In this document: positions 26,700 through 34,919 of the stretch, piece by piece
Layout of the letters: each line of letters starts with the position of its first letter
How positions within the stretch are numbered: position 1 is the first letter of the stretch
Source of the DNA: CAMDTE01 sp964504345
GTDB lineage: Bacteria > Bacteroidota > Bacteroidia > Flavobacteriales > Schleiferiaceae
Assembly: GCA_964504345.1 (NCBI GenBank)
Contig: CAZDDX010000007.1
Coordinates: forward strand, 23,827-87,826
Length of the DNA stretch: 64,000 nucleotides
Reading direction: 5' to 3'
Notes under the pieces: generated by a model
The model's input: the letters and a program-made list of their open reading frames with translations, nothing else
What the model was told of the DNA's origin: nothing
The model's database searches: none
Made by a program: the position numbers and the translations under genes

Positions 26700-28532
26700 T
26701 TAGCGAATTTCAGCAATAGTGTGGAATACAGCCTCGCGCAACTCGTCGGTGGTAAACGGCAGGCCTTGTACTTTGTTGACACCACGCGCGTCCACCAAAG
26801 TTTCCGACCGAATCAACTGCAGCAGCTGGCCGCTGTTGAGTTCCGCCACCAACACCCGACGGAAACCGCGCAGCAAAGGACCCAAATCTTCCGGCAGCGG
26901 GAAAACGTGCCTTATATGCAGGTGTGCCACGGAGACGCCTTCGGAGCGCAGCGACTGGGTGGCCGCCTTCAAACTGCCGTAGGTTCCTCCCCACCCCACC
27001 AGTAAAACATCGCCCTGGGTGGCTCCGCATTCGCAGGCCGACGGTTCGTAAAAGCGTCGAACGCGGTTTACTTTGTGCGCACGAGCCGCAACTTGGGCGG
27101 CGTGGTCTTGCGGGGCGTAGGAAATGTTTCCGGAATCAGGCTCCTTTTCCAATCCCCCAATGCGGTGAGCTAACCCTATCTGACCGGGAACCGCCCACGG
27201 GCGAACACCGTTGGCATCGCGCCGGTACGGGGCAAAGGGGTTGCCGTCTGCGGGAGCGCCGTCCGGACGCGTATTGGTGATTTCCGGCAAGTCTGCCGCG
27301 TAAGGAAACTTCCAGGCTTCGGCACTGTTGGCCACAAATCCGTCCGACAACAACAGGACGGGGGTCATGGATTCCACCGCAATGCGTGCGGCCAAATAGG
27401 CGGTGTCGAAGGCGTCGGTAGCGGACCGAGCGGCCAATACGGGCATGGGGGCTTCGCCGTGGCGGCCGTAGAGGGCCTGCAACAGGTCCGACTGTTCGGT
27501 CTTGGTGGGCAATCCGGTGGACGGTCCGCCCCGCTGTATGTTGACGATCACCAGGGGCAGTTCTAGGGCCACGGCGAGGCCCATGGCCTCCGCTTTCAAA
27601 CTGATCCCCGGGCCGCTAGAGGCCGTGACGGCCAGGGAGCCGCCGTAGGCGGCGCCAATAGCAGCTACTGCCGCTGCAATTTCGTCTTCCGCCTGAAATA
27701 CAATCCGATCCGCCCGACGGTGGCGAACCAATTCGTGCAGAATGTCGCTTGCTGGGGTAATGGGGTATCCGCCAAAAAAGAAAGGAAGGCGGGCTTTTTC
27801 CGCTGCGGCCAACAGACCCAAGGCGATGGCTTGGTTGCCCACCAAGGTGCGGTACCGCCCGGGCGCTGGTTGGGCCTTGGCCACCGGTGCGGCAGCAGAA
27901 ACTTCCAACGTTTCGCCCAGGGCGTGGCCAACGTCAAACACCAACAGATTCGCCGCTTGCAAGGCTTCCGACTTCGCAAACTGGCGCCGGATGAACGACT
28001 TGAACTGCTCCTGCGGAAACTGATACATCCAGCTCAACAAGCCCAATACAAAGAAATTCTTGGTGCGGTCCCGTTCTTTGGTGGTCAAAGAAGATTCCAC
28101 CAACGCTGCGCTAACGTGTTTGCGCACGTCCACCGCCACCGTTCGGTACTTGGCGCGGACGGCTTCCAACGGATCTTCGCCGTTCGCGTAGCCTGCAAGG
28201 GCAGCATTTCTGCCGTCAAAACCGCTGGCATTGGCCAAGACCAAACCGTCGGGCTTGAGCGCATTTTGGTATTTTTTGTAGGCCGCCGCGTTCATGACCA
28301 CCAGCACATCGGCCTGATCGCCGGGTGTGTGGACGGAATCGCCACCAAACTGCAATTTGAAACCGGAAACGCCGCTTATAGATCCTTGAGGCGCACGGAT
28401 TTCCGCGGGAAAGTCGCTGAAGGTGCGCACGGCGTGTCCTTCGTGCGCGGCTTCCTGCGCAAAGGCATTGCCCATCAGCTGAATACCGTCGCCGGAATCC
28501 CCCGCAAAAAGAACGACTACCTCAGATTTCAT
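26700..28532 (-). CDS. korA: 2-oxoacid:ferredoxin oxidoreductase, fused gamma-alpha subunit
   Basis: This encodes 610 residues. Residues 1-185 form the gamma domain (FAGDSGDGIQLMGNAF, DFPAEIRAPQGSISGVSGF). Residues about 225-600 form the alpha pyrimidine-binding domain (GNQAIALGLLAAAEKA, GGYPITPASD, FQAEDEIAAAVAAIGAAYGG, IVNIQRGGPSTGLPTKTEQSD). The YPITPSS-like motif (YPITPAS) contacts coenzyme A and the cofactor. The fused layout is standard for aerobic Bacteroidota KorAB. It follows nfu by 3 bp, so the iron-sulfur carrier and the iron-sulfur enzyme are co-transcribed. Confidence 0.94.
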   Translation of the reverse strand: MKSEVVVLFAGDSGDGIQLMGNAFAQEAAHEGHAVRTFSDFPAEIRAPQGSISGVSGFKLQFGGDSVHTPGDQADVLVVMNAAAYKKYQNALKPDGLVLANASGFDGRNAALAGYANGEDPLEAVRAKYRTVAVDVRKHVSAALVESSLTTKERDRTKNFFVLGLLSWMYQFPQEQFKSFIRRQFAKSEALQAANLLVFDVGHALGETLEVSAAAPVAKAQPAPGRYRTLVGNQAIALGLLAAAEKARLPFFFGGYPITPASDILHELVRHRRADRIVFQAEDEIAAAVAAIGAAYGGSLAVTASSGPGISLKAEAMGLAVALELPLVIVNIQRGGPSTGLPTKTEQSDLLQALYGRHGEAPMPVLAARSATDAFDTAYLAARIAVESMTPVLLLSDGFVANSAEAWKFPYAADLPEITNTRPDGAPADGNPFAPYRRDANGVRPWAVPGQIGLAHRIGGLEKEPDSGNISYAPQDHAAQVAARAHKVNRVRRFYEPSACECGATQGDVLLVGWGGTYGSLKAATQSLRSEGVSVAHLHIRHVFPLPEDLGPLLRGFRRVLVAELNSGQLLQLIRSETLVDARGVNKVQGLPFTTDELREAVFHTIAEIR

Positions 28533-28535
28533 GAC

Positions 28536-28802
28536 TCAATGCTGCGCAAGTTCGTCGTCCAGATTCACCACGGACTGAATTTCCGGAGCGAATTTCTTCA
28601 CGGTCATTTCCACTCCCGAGCGGAGCGTCATTTGGTTGACGGAACAGCCCTTGCAGGCCCCTACAAAACGGATGGAAACGACACCGTTTTCAATGGACTC
28701 CAACGCCACATCGCCCCCGTCGTTGACCAAGAAAGGACGGATTTCGTCCAGGGCCTGGAGGACGCGCTCGCGCAACGAAAGAGTGGTTTCCATGGACTGC
28801 AT
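28536..28802 (-). CDS. NifU-family iron-sulfur carrier (Nfu domain)
   Basis: This encodes 88 residues. The NifU C-terminal-like fold has PFLVNDGGDVALESI and the cluster-binding pair in GACKGCSVNQMTL. It carries and delivers [4Fe-4S] clusters to apo-enzymes. The start codon overlaps the mrp stop (TAATG), so it is coupled to mrp; a second ATG three codons on is an alternative. The order mrp-nfu-korA-korB joins two assembly factors to a cluster-dependent enzyme. Confidence 0.94.
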   Translation of the reverse strand: MQSMETTLSLRERVLQALDEIRPFLVNDGGDVALESIENGVVSIRFVGACKGCSVNQMTLRSGVEMTVKKFAPEIQSVVNLDDELAQH

Positions 28803-29941
28803 TAATTATTCGTGCGGATGCTAGGCGTGCAACCAGCCATCGTGGTGATGCGCACGGCTTCGGTAGGCGGAAGGTTTTCCACTCGGCTAGCCAACGAATC
28901 GACGGTCTCCCGTGCGATGCGTACAAAGGCTTCGCGCGCCGGACCTTCGGACTGCAGCACCGCCGGGCGACCAACGTCGCCGGCCTCGCGGATGCTCTGC
29001 ACCAACGGAACCTCCCCCAAAAACGGCACCTGAACCTCGTCGGCCAGACGCCGAACGCCGCCCTGCCCAAACAAATAGTACTTGTTGTTGGGCAGTTCCG
29101 CCGGCGTGAAAAAGGCCATGTTCTCCACCAAGCCCAACACCGGAACGCCTATGGATTCCATCCGGAACATGCCGACCCCCTTGCGGGCGTCGGCCAAAGC
29201 CACCGCCTGCGGCGTGCTCACCACCACGGCACCGGAAACCGGCACGGCCTGCACCACGCTCAAGTGGATGTCTCCCGTTCCCGGAGGCAAATCCAGCAAC
29301 AGGAAATCCAATTCGCCCCAGTACGTATCCTTGATCATTTGGGTCAACGCCTTGGTGGCCATGGGGCCGCGCCAAACCACCGCTTGGTCTGTTCCTGCAA
29401 AAAATCCGATGCTCATCAATTTCACGCCGTGCGTGAACACCGGTTCCATCAGGCGTTTTCCGTCTACTTCAATGCTGCCGGGCTTCTCGTTCACCGCGTC
29501 CAGCATCAGCGGCATAGACGGACCGTAAATGTCTGCGTCCACTACACCCACAGAAAATCCCATCTCGGCCAAAGCCACCGCCAAATTGGCCGTCACCGTG
29601 CTCTTGCCCACGCCCCCCTTGCCGGAGGCAACGGCCACAATGTGCTGCACCCCGGGAATGGCCTCGCCGCGAATGCGCTGCGCTTCCGTCTCCGCTGGGG
29701 CTTCAACCGTCAAGTTCACCTTGATTTTTGCCTTGGGGTGCACGTGCGTGTGGATGGCCGTGAGGATGTCTACTTCCAACTTCTTTTTCAGATGCAGAGC
29801 GGCGCGGTCTGCCACGGCGTCCACCACCACTTCATCCCCAAAAATCTGAAGATTCCGGACGTGTCCGGCGTCCACTATGTTCGATTGACCGCTGGCCGTT
29901 TTCACGGTCTTCAGCGCGTCCAAAACGGCCTGTTTGTCCAT
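28802..29941 (-). CDS. Mrp/ApbC family iron-sulfur cluster carrier ATPase
   Basis: This encodes 379 residues from MDKQAVLDAL; an earlier in-frame start lies upstream of the promoter. The N-terminal DUF59-like domain (about 1-85, ending in KIKVNLTVEAPAE) precedes a deviant Walker A ATPase: VASGKGGVGKSTVTANLA, DADIYGPSMP and DLPPGTGDIHL. The CxxC motif seen in many Mrp proteins is replaced by FFTPAELPNNKYYLFG, the form I associate with Bacteroidota. It assembles or carries iron-sulfur clusters. It is the first gene of mrp-nfu-korAB. Confidence 0.94.
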   Translation of the reverse strand: MDKQAVLDALKTVKTASGQSNIVDAGHVRNLQIFGDEVVVDAVADRAALHLKKKLEVDILTAIHTHVHPKAKIKVNLTVEAPAETEAQRIRGEAIPGVQHIVAVASGKGGVGKSTVTANLAVALAEMGFSVGVVDADIYGPSMPLMLDAVNEKPGSIEVDGKRLMEPVFTHGVKLMSIGFFAGTDQAVVWRGPMATKALTQMIKDTYWGELDFLLLDLPPGTGDIHLSVVQAVPVSGAVVVSTPQAVALADARKGVGMFRMESIGVPVLGLVENMAFFTPAELPNNKYYLFGQGGVRRLADEVQVPFLGEVPLVQSIREAGDVGRPAVLQSEGPAREAFVRIARETVDSLASRVENLPPTEAVRITTMAGCTPSIRTNN

Positions 29942-29958
29942 GGGTAGTCTAGTTGCTG

Positions 29959-29966
29959 CAAAGGTA
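29959..29966 (-). promoter_or_regulatory. -7 box (TACCTTTG) of mrp-nfu-korA-korB
   Basis: A perfect TAnnTTTG element 17 nt before the chosen mrp ATG. It rules out the more upstream in-frame start. Confidence 0.65.
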
Positions 29967-30025
29967 CATCGCAAAGGCGCCCGATGGGCGAATCCGCCCC
30001 CCGGGAAGGATCCGAGCGGAAGGAT

Positions 30026-31060
30026 CTACTTATTGGCCAGCTGGCCGCAGGCCGCGTCAATGTCCTTGCCGCGGGACCGGCGAACCTTGGCCACTACGCC
30101 CACCGCGTCCAGGGCCCTTTGGTAAGCCTCCAAAGCCGCTGGATCCGCTTGCTGAAAGTGCGGATCGCCAATGGCGTTGTACTCAATCAAGTTCACCTTG
30201 CACGGCACTTTTTTACACACCTTCACCAGGGCAGCAATGTCTTCCGGACCGTCGTTGATGCCCTTCCAAACCACGTACTCAAAGGTGATCCGACGCTTGG
30301 TAAGCCGGTACCAATGCTGCAAGGCTGCCACCACCTCCTCAATGGGCGAGACTTCGTTGATGGGCATCATGGAGGACCGCACTTCGTTCCGGGCGCTGTG
30401 CAAACTCACCGCCAGGTTGAATTTCACCCCTTCGTCCGCCATCTTCACAATCATTTTGGGCAATCCGACGGTGCTCAACGTGATGCGTTTCGGAGACAAG
30501 CCCAAACCGTCCGGCGCCGTGATCCGCTCAATAGCAGACAGCACATTGGGGTAGTTCAGCAGAGGCTCGCCCATGCCCATGAAGACGATGTTGGTCAGCG
30601 GTCGGCCAAATTCCTCCAGCCCTTGGCGGTGGATGGTCACCACCTGGTCAAAGATTTCGTGCGGTTCCAAGTTGCGCATGCGCTTGAGCTTGGCCGTAGC
30701 GCAAAACGCACAGTTTAAACTGCAGCCCACTTGGCTACTGACGCAAGCGGTGATGCGCTTTTCCGTGGGAATCAACACACTCTCCACCACCAAGCCGTCG
30801 TGCAGCTTCACCGCATTTTTGAGGGTGCCGTCCGAACTGCGTTGAACGGTGGCTAAGGACTGCTGCGGAAAGGAAAAATCCACTTCCAAACGTGCGCGCA
30901 AGGCCTTGGGGAGGTTGGACATGGCCTCAAAGCTGGACGCCTGTTTGGTCCAGAGCCAATCATACACCTGGTCGCCGCGAAAAACCGCTTCGCCCGCTTC
31001 CTTCATCCACGTCCGCAGGTCCTCCCGAGACAGGGAACGAATGTCTTTACCGGTGGTCAT
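30026..31060 (-). CDS. rlmN: 23S rRNA (adenine2503-C2)/tRNA-A37 methyltransferase RlmN
   Basis: This encodes 344 residues. This radical-SAM enzyme methylates A2503 in 23S rRNA and A37 in some tRNAs. The cluster motif is CSLNCAFC (Cys113, 117, 120). Cys106 and Cys339 correspond to the two cysteines that carry the methyl group and resolve the intermediate. FMGMGEPLLNY and ITLSTVGLPK are further family motifs. Its start codon overlaps the stop of the upstream secreted-protein gene (TAATG). Confidence 0.96.
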   Translation of the reverse strand: MTTGKDIRSLSREDLRTWMKEAGEAVFRGDQVYDWLWTKQASSFEAMSNLPKALRARLEVDFSFPQQSLATVQRSSDGTLKNAVKLHDGLVVESVLIPTEKRITACVSSQVGCSLNCAFCATAKLKRMRNLEPHEIFDQVVTIHRQGLEEFGRPLTNIVFMGMGEPLLNYPNVLSAIERITAPDGLGLSPKRITLSTVGLPKMIVKMADEGVKFNLAVSLHSARNEVRSSMMPINEVSPIEEVVAALQHWYRLTKRRITFEYVVWKGINDGPEDIAALVKVCKKVPCKVNLIEYNAIGDPHFQQADPAALEAYQRALDAVGVVAKVRRSRGKDIDAACGQLANK

Positions 31061-32709
31061 TAACGGTTGGATTCTTCAGATTCCGAACCGCTGGAGGGCA
31101 CCGCAGCGGCGCCGGGTAGCGACCGACTGTTGAACTCACCAAAGACTACGCGGTTGCCTTGGAAGGAAAAGAGCACGGCATCCCCCTGGGTGCCGTTGAA
31201 GCTCCGAGAATACCGCGGCATGGGACGGAAGCGTCCTTTTCGGTTCACTTGGAGGACGTGGTAGTTCAGTTCCCCGGACGCGGTCAATTCTGCAGCCACC
31301 AATTGACCCGCAAAGGCGTTGGTCATGATGCGCATGGGGCGGTTGGTGGCCCAACGACCCTCGTTCTTGCGGGCGTCGTTGTACACCAACACCAAATCCG
31401 AATCCCGCACGGTCCACAGCAATCCCGAATACCGACCGTTGTCGTTGCGCGTCACCTGTTGCTTGGGCACCAAGGCCATGTACTCCACTTTGCCGTCCGG
31501 CGTGATGCTCAACACCACTACGTCCAGGTAGGAGTAGATGTAGTCAGTACGCACCACCTGACCGCGGGAGTTGGTGATTTGCTGCACGGTGAAGTAATAC
31601 ACCTCCGCCACCACGTACGAGCCGCCGTCGGCCCGACGAATGAAATCGCGGAATTGAAAATCTGCTTGAACCGGGCGTTTGCCCCTGCCGCGCAAACCAA
31701 AGGACATCCCACGCTTCAACTCCTCGCTGAACGGTTCCAAGGAGGTGGTGATGGGGTCCATCGTTTCCGTGTTCAGGGTGAAATAAAAAGCTCCCGTGGT
31801 GGTGCCGTAGCGTCGGTCCGAATAGAACCCGCAGACATCCAACACATTAGGGTTGCGGTCTACCTGCAAACCCACGCCGCTCACCACAAAAACGTCTTTC
31901 AATCCCAAGTCAACCTCCTCTGCCTCCACCCGCTTTCCTTGAAAACGGTACAGCAAGTAATCCCGATTGGCGCCGCCAAAGGTCCAGCGCTCGCCCTCTC
32001 GAATATCTGGGTTTTTGTACCCCACCAAATAAAAATCGCCCGAATTGGTGAGGGCTTTACCGGTTACGGTAAAAAAGGCACTGCGCCGTTGCAACCCAAA
32101 GCGGGTCCGCCACTGTTCTTCCAAATCACGGTTGTACACCACCACCTGAACTTCGGCTTCTGGGTTCACAATTTGTTTTGCCGGCTCCGAATAAACCCCA
32201 AAAAGGCTGGAGTCACGGCTCCAAACCACGTCCACATTAGCTTCCGACAAAGCGCGAGAATCCAACTTATCTAAGGGAATAACCGTACCCGGATCACCGG
32301 TAGAATCTACCTTGACGAGCAATAGCGTTCGAGCGCGTTCTTCAGCAGAGTAGGCCTGATAAAAAAGATAAAATTCGCCGCGCACCACGTGCACCGTGGT
32401 TAAGCGGGCAATCCGACCTTGGTAGCGAAAACCTTCCACCTCCGTTTGCCATTCCTGCAACCCGGTGCCGCGTTGGTATTTGGCCACCAAAACGCGATCT
32501 AGCTTGGCCAAAATCGATCGTGTTCCAACGGTGTAATAGTGGCCACGGTCCGTACCCACAATGCCTTGCACGCGCAATTGATTCAAGCGATAAGCCGGTC
32601 CCCACTGAACGTATGCGGGTGCCGAAGCCGATTTATTCTGGCCCGATAATTGAAGGGACAGTAAAACCAAGAAGGCCGAGAACCAACGGTTCAATACATT
32701 TGTTTTCAT
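31060..32709 (-). CDS. Secreted protein of unknown function
   Basis: This encodes 549 residues from MKTNVLNRWF, which opens a signal peptide (cleaved near LSGQN); a much longer frame extends upstream across the promoter and is not used. The rest is rich in beta strands with repeated patterns such as FYLVGYKN, YLLYRFQG, FYSDRRYG and DLVLVYND, suggestive of a beta-propeller. The C-terminus is Ser/Glu-rich. No enzyme motif, lipobox or T9SS domain was seen. It shares a transcript with rlmN and is divergent from the gene at 32734, with only 24 bp between the two start codons. Confidence 0.75.
   Translation of the reverse strand: MKTNVLNRWFSAFLVLLSLQLSGQNKSASAPAYVQWGPAYRLNQLRVQGIVGTDRGHYYTVGTRSILAKLDRVLVAKYQRGTGLQEWQTEVEGFRYQGRIARLTTVHVVRGEFYLFYQAYSAEERARTLLLVKVDSTGDPGTVIPLDKLDSRALSEANVDVVWSRDSSLFGVYSEPAKQIVNPEAEVQVVVYNRDLEEQWRTRFGLQRRSAFFTVTGKALTNSGDFYLVGYKNPDIREGERWTFGGANRDYLLYRFQGKRVEAEEVDLGLKDVFVVSGVGLQVDRNPNVLDVCGFYSDRRYGTTTGAFYFTLNTETMDPITTSLEPFSEELKRGMSFGLRGRGKRPVQADFQFRDFIRRADGGSYVVAEVYYFTVQQITNSRGQVVRTDYIYSYLDVVVLSITPDGKVEYMALVPKQQVTRNDNGRYSGLLWTVRDSDLVLVYNDARKNEGRWATNRPMRIMTNAFAGQLVAAELTASGELNYHVLQVNRKGRFRPMPRYSRSFNGTQGDAVLFSFQGNRVVFGEFNSRSLPGAAAVPSSGSESEESNR
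32695..32702 (+). promoter_or_regulatory. -7 box (TACATTTG) for the plus-strand gene at 32734
   Basis: A perfect TAnnTTTG element lying inside the first codons of the divergent minus-strand gene, 31 nt before the plus-strand ATG. Confidence 0.5.
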
Positions 32710-32726
32710 GGTACGAAATTCAAGAA

Positions 32727-32734
32727 CGAAGGTA
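32727..32734 (-). promoter_or_regulatory. -7 box (TACCTTCG) for the minus-strand gene at 32709
   Basis: A TAnnTTCG element 17 nt before the minus-strand ATG; its first base overlaps the first base of the plus-strand start codon at 32734. Confidence 0.5.
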
Positions 32735-33540
32735 TGAAAGGAAGTGGGTTGGTCTGGGCTTGTTTTGCAGCCGCTGTATTGAGTGCTTACGGAGCCAATG
32801 GCCAGGTAATTCAAATGCAAAAACGGACGATTTCCCCGACCGGACGGACACCGCAAACTGCGCAGCCCGAAACGCGAACCTCCGAGCCCGCCGAACCCAA
32901 TCGTAAGTTGAGCTATTTAGAAAAACTGGCGCAATCGCCCCTTCGCGACCGGTACCGATCCGGGCTAAAGATTCACCCAAGTGCTTGGAGCGTTGGCGCA
33001 TACCCATTGTCGTACGAATACCGTGCCGGAAAAAAGTGGAGTTGGGAAGTAGGGCTTCAGGCAACCAACCGAAACTTCTGGAGAGAGAGCATTTGGCCGG
33101 CACACCCGGGAATCTCTTCTTTGTCTGCCGAATACACATGGAAATTAGGCGGATTTGTTCAAGGAAAATACTTTTTCCGAAAGCCAGCGTTTCAAAACGG
33201 TTGGTACTTGGGCGGGCAAGCTCAGTTTAGGCCGTACGCCGACAAGGTTCAATTTACGGAAACCAATACCGGTGGCGGTACGACGCTGCAAACCATACGT
33301 CCGTTCAGGAACTACCTGGACGCCGGGTTGCTGTTGGGCTACCAGGTGCGGGCCGCAGAACGATGGATATTGGATTTCTCCTTGGGCGCCGGCGTGCGCC
33401 GCACCTACCGAGCAGAAGGTCAAGAGCAGTTTAATGCGTTCAACGAGACCGTTGCGGTCTTGAATACTCCCGAGTGGTCTGCGTTGCCTTATCTGCAGAC
33501 CGGGGTGAAAATCGGGCTTTTGTTGCCAAAAAAACGCTGA
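32734..33540 (+). CDS. Outer-membrane beta-barrel protein (OMP_b-brl-like)
   Basis: This encodes 268 residues. A signal peptide (residues 1-23, cleaved near ANGQV) precedes a polar Pro/Thr linker (about 24-60). From about residue 75, strands alternate in the manner of a small eight-stranded barrel: YPLSYEYRAG, SWEVGLQATNR, GGFVQGKYFF, NGWYLGGQAQFRPY, NYLDAGLLLGYQV, RWILDFSLGAGVR and LQTGVKIGLLL. No ligand or enzyme motif was recognised. The frame stays open in repeats beyond its TGA stop (see the 21-bp array), which may be a lost C-terminal extension. Confidence 0.75.
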   Translation: MKGSGLVWACFAAAVLSAYGANGQVIQMQKRTISPTGRTPQTAQPETRTSEPAEPNRKLSYLEKLAQSPLRDRYRSGLKIHPSAWSVGAYPLSYEYRAGKKWSWEVGLQATNRNFWRESIWPAHPGISSLSAEYTWKLGGFVQGKYFFRKPAFQNGWYLGGQAQFRPYADKVQFTETNTGGGTTLQTIRPFRNYLDAGLLLGYQVRAAERWILDFSLGAGVRRTYRAEGQEQFNAFNETVAVLNTPEWSALPYLQTGVKIGLLLPKKR

Positions 33541-33566
33541 AAACGAGGCAAATAGGCGCTAAATCC

Positions 33567-33690
33567 GGCCGATAAAGCAAACACAAAAGCCGAGAAAGCA
33601 AACACAAAAGCCGAGAAAGCAAACACAACGGCTGATTTAGTAAACACCTCGGCTGAAAAGTCAAACACATCGGCTGAAATACAAACACCC
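33567..33690. repeat. Six-copy 21-bp tandem repeat between convergent genes
   Basis: AAACAC recurs at 33579, 33600, 33621, 33642, 33663 and 33683, spaced 21, 21, 21, 21 and 20 bp. Each copy is preceded by GCC/GCT-GA. Units 1-3 are nearly identical and units 4-6 have diverged. On the plus strand, in the same frame as the barrel gene just upstream but beyond its TGA and a second TAG, the units read as heptads of the form A-E-K-A-N-T-K, and much of the variation is synonymous or conservative. No start codon lies between the TAG and the repeats. The last unit runs into the terminator stem. There are no spacers, so this is not a CRISPR array. Confidence 0.85.
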
Positions 33691-33725
33691 CGGTCGCCTC
33701 TGCGAGGCGACCGGGGTGTTTTTAT
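33683..33725. terminator. Strong bidirectional terminator between barrel gene and queA
   Basis: An 18-bp stem (33683-33700 with 33704-33721, loop TGC) followed by T on the plus strand and ending in a TGT-rich A/T run on the minus strand. It serves both convergent genes. Confidence 0.93.
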
Positions 33726-33740
33726 GATGCTTTTGGTGAA

Positions 33741-34796
33741 TTAAATAAACAGTAGCGCGTCTCCGTAGCAAAGGAAACGGTAGCCCTCTTTGACTGCGGT
33801 ATTGTATACTTCCATCGTCAATTCGTGGCCGGCAAAAGCACTGGTCAGCATGAGTAAGGTGGACTGCGGCTCGTGGAAATTGGTCAGGAGGCTGTCCGCT
33901 ACCTTGAATTCGTAGGGTGGGAAAATGAACTTGTTGGTCCAGCTGGACGTTGGCTTGATTCCATTTTCGGTGGTTGTGGAGCTTTCCATGGCTCGAATCA
34001 CGGTAGTACCCACCGCGCAAACGCGCTTGCGGTTGGCTTTCGCTTTATTGACGGCGTCTGCAGTTTCAGGATAAATCCAAAACTGTTCCGAATCCATCTT
34101 GTGCTTGGAGAGGTCTTCTACCTCTACGTTGCGGAAAGTGCCCAGGCCAACGTGCATGGTCATCTTGGCCAAGTCTACACCTTTGATTTCCAAACGCTTT
34201 AGCATGTTCTTGCTGAAGTGCAAGGATGCAACGGGGGCGGCCACGGCGCCTTCTACCTCCGCAAAAATGCTTTGGTAGCGCTCCTCGTCCTCGGGCTCCA
34301 ACGGACGTTCAATGTACTTGGGAATGGGGGTTTCGCCCATTTCGCGCAATTTGATGCGGAACTCCTCGTAGGAACCGTCGTACAAGAAACGCAAGGTGCG
34401 GCCGCGGGAAGTGGTGTTGTCGATGACTTCCGCTACTAGGGAGTCGTCGTCGCCAAAATACAGTTTGTTTCCGATGCGAATTTTGCGCGCTGGATCCACC
34501 AAAACGTCCCACAATCGGCTTTCCGAGTTCAACTCACGAAGCAAGAAAACCTCAATGAGGGCGCCTGTTTTTTCTTTGTTGCCCCACATGCGGGCGGGAA
34601 AAACCTTGGTGTTGTTCAAAACCAGGCAGTCGCCTTCGCTGAAATAGTCCACCAGATCGCTGAAGAGGCGGTGCTCAATTTTCCCGGTGTCTTTATGAAC
34701 CACCATGAGACGGGCATCGTCTCGGAAGGGTGCGGGGTGTTGCGCAATTAGTTCTTGCGGCAAATCGTAGTGGAAATGGGACAGCTTCATTTTCAT
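33741..34796 (-). CDS. queA: S-adenosylmethionine:tRNA ribosyltransferase-isomerase
   Basis: This encodes 351 residues. QueA transfers and isomerises the ribosyl moiety of SAM onto preQ1-modified tRNA to give epoxyqueuosine, the substrate of QueG (at 6844). Family motifs include YDLPQELIAQHPA, LVLNNTKVFPAR, HVGLGTFRNVE, VGTTVIRAMES and LLTNFHEPQSTLLMLTSAF. The start is the first ATG (MKMKLSHF), 4 nt after a -7 box TACCTTCG, implying a leaderless mRNA; the second ATG two codons on is an alternative. Confidence 0.96.
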   Translation of the reverse strand: MKMKLSHFHYDLPQELIAQHPAPFRDDARLMVVHKDTGKIEHRLFSDLVDYFSEGDCLVLNNTKVFPARMWGNKEKTGALIEVFLLRELNSESRLWDVLVDPARKIRIGNKLYFGDDDSLVAEVIDNTTSRGRTLRFLYDGSYEEFRIKLREMGETPIPKYIERPLEPEDEERYQSIFAEVEGAVAAPVASLHFSKNMLKRLEIKGVDLAKMTMHVGLGTFRNVEVEDLSKHKMDSEQFWIYPETADAVNKAKANRKRVCAVGTTVIRAMESSTTTENGIKPTSSWTNKFIFPPYEFKVADSLLTNFHEPQSTLLMLTSAFAGHELTMEVYNTAVKEGYRFLCYGDALLFI

Positions 34797-34800
34797 GCCG

Positions 34801-34808
34801 CGAAGGTA
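34801..34808 (-). promoter_or_regulatory. -7 box (TACCTTCG) of queA
   Basis: A TAnnTTCG element four nt before the queA ATG, so the transcript should start at the ATG itself. Confidence 0.6.
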
Positions 34809-34870
34809 CCATATTGAAGGGGGGGTTGTCAAGCGATTGCACGCATTTCCCAAAATGAATTGAATCCGAG

Positions 34871-34891
34871 GCCCAAAAGATTGGGCTTTTT
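34871..34891 (+). terminator. Terminator-like hairpin in the queA-truB gap
   Basis: A 6-bp stem GCCCAA/TTGGGC (34871-34876 with 34881-34886) followed by five T on the plus strand. Both flanking genes are on the minus strand, so the orientation is wrong for ending truB. It may end antisense transcription or be chance. Confidence 0.4.
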
Positions 34892-34919
34892 CGTTTGCTG
34901 CAAGGGCAGCTTAGAGGTG

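Noticed and set aside
33440..33688. A minus-strand frame reading the 21-bp array as Q-P-x-C-L-L-x heptads.
   Set aside because: It starts inside the terminator stem, overlaps the end of the barrel gene antisense and has no promoter; the plus-strand reading fits the synonymous variation better.
33567..33690. CRISPR-like appearance of the repeat array.
   Set aside because: Repeats are directly adjacent with no spacers and no cas genes are nearby.
34797..34919. A possible small plus-strand RNA ending at the hairpin at 34871-34891.
   Set aside because: No TAnnTTTG promoter on the plus strand was found upstream, so there is no support for a transcript.
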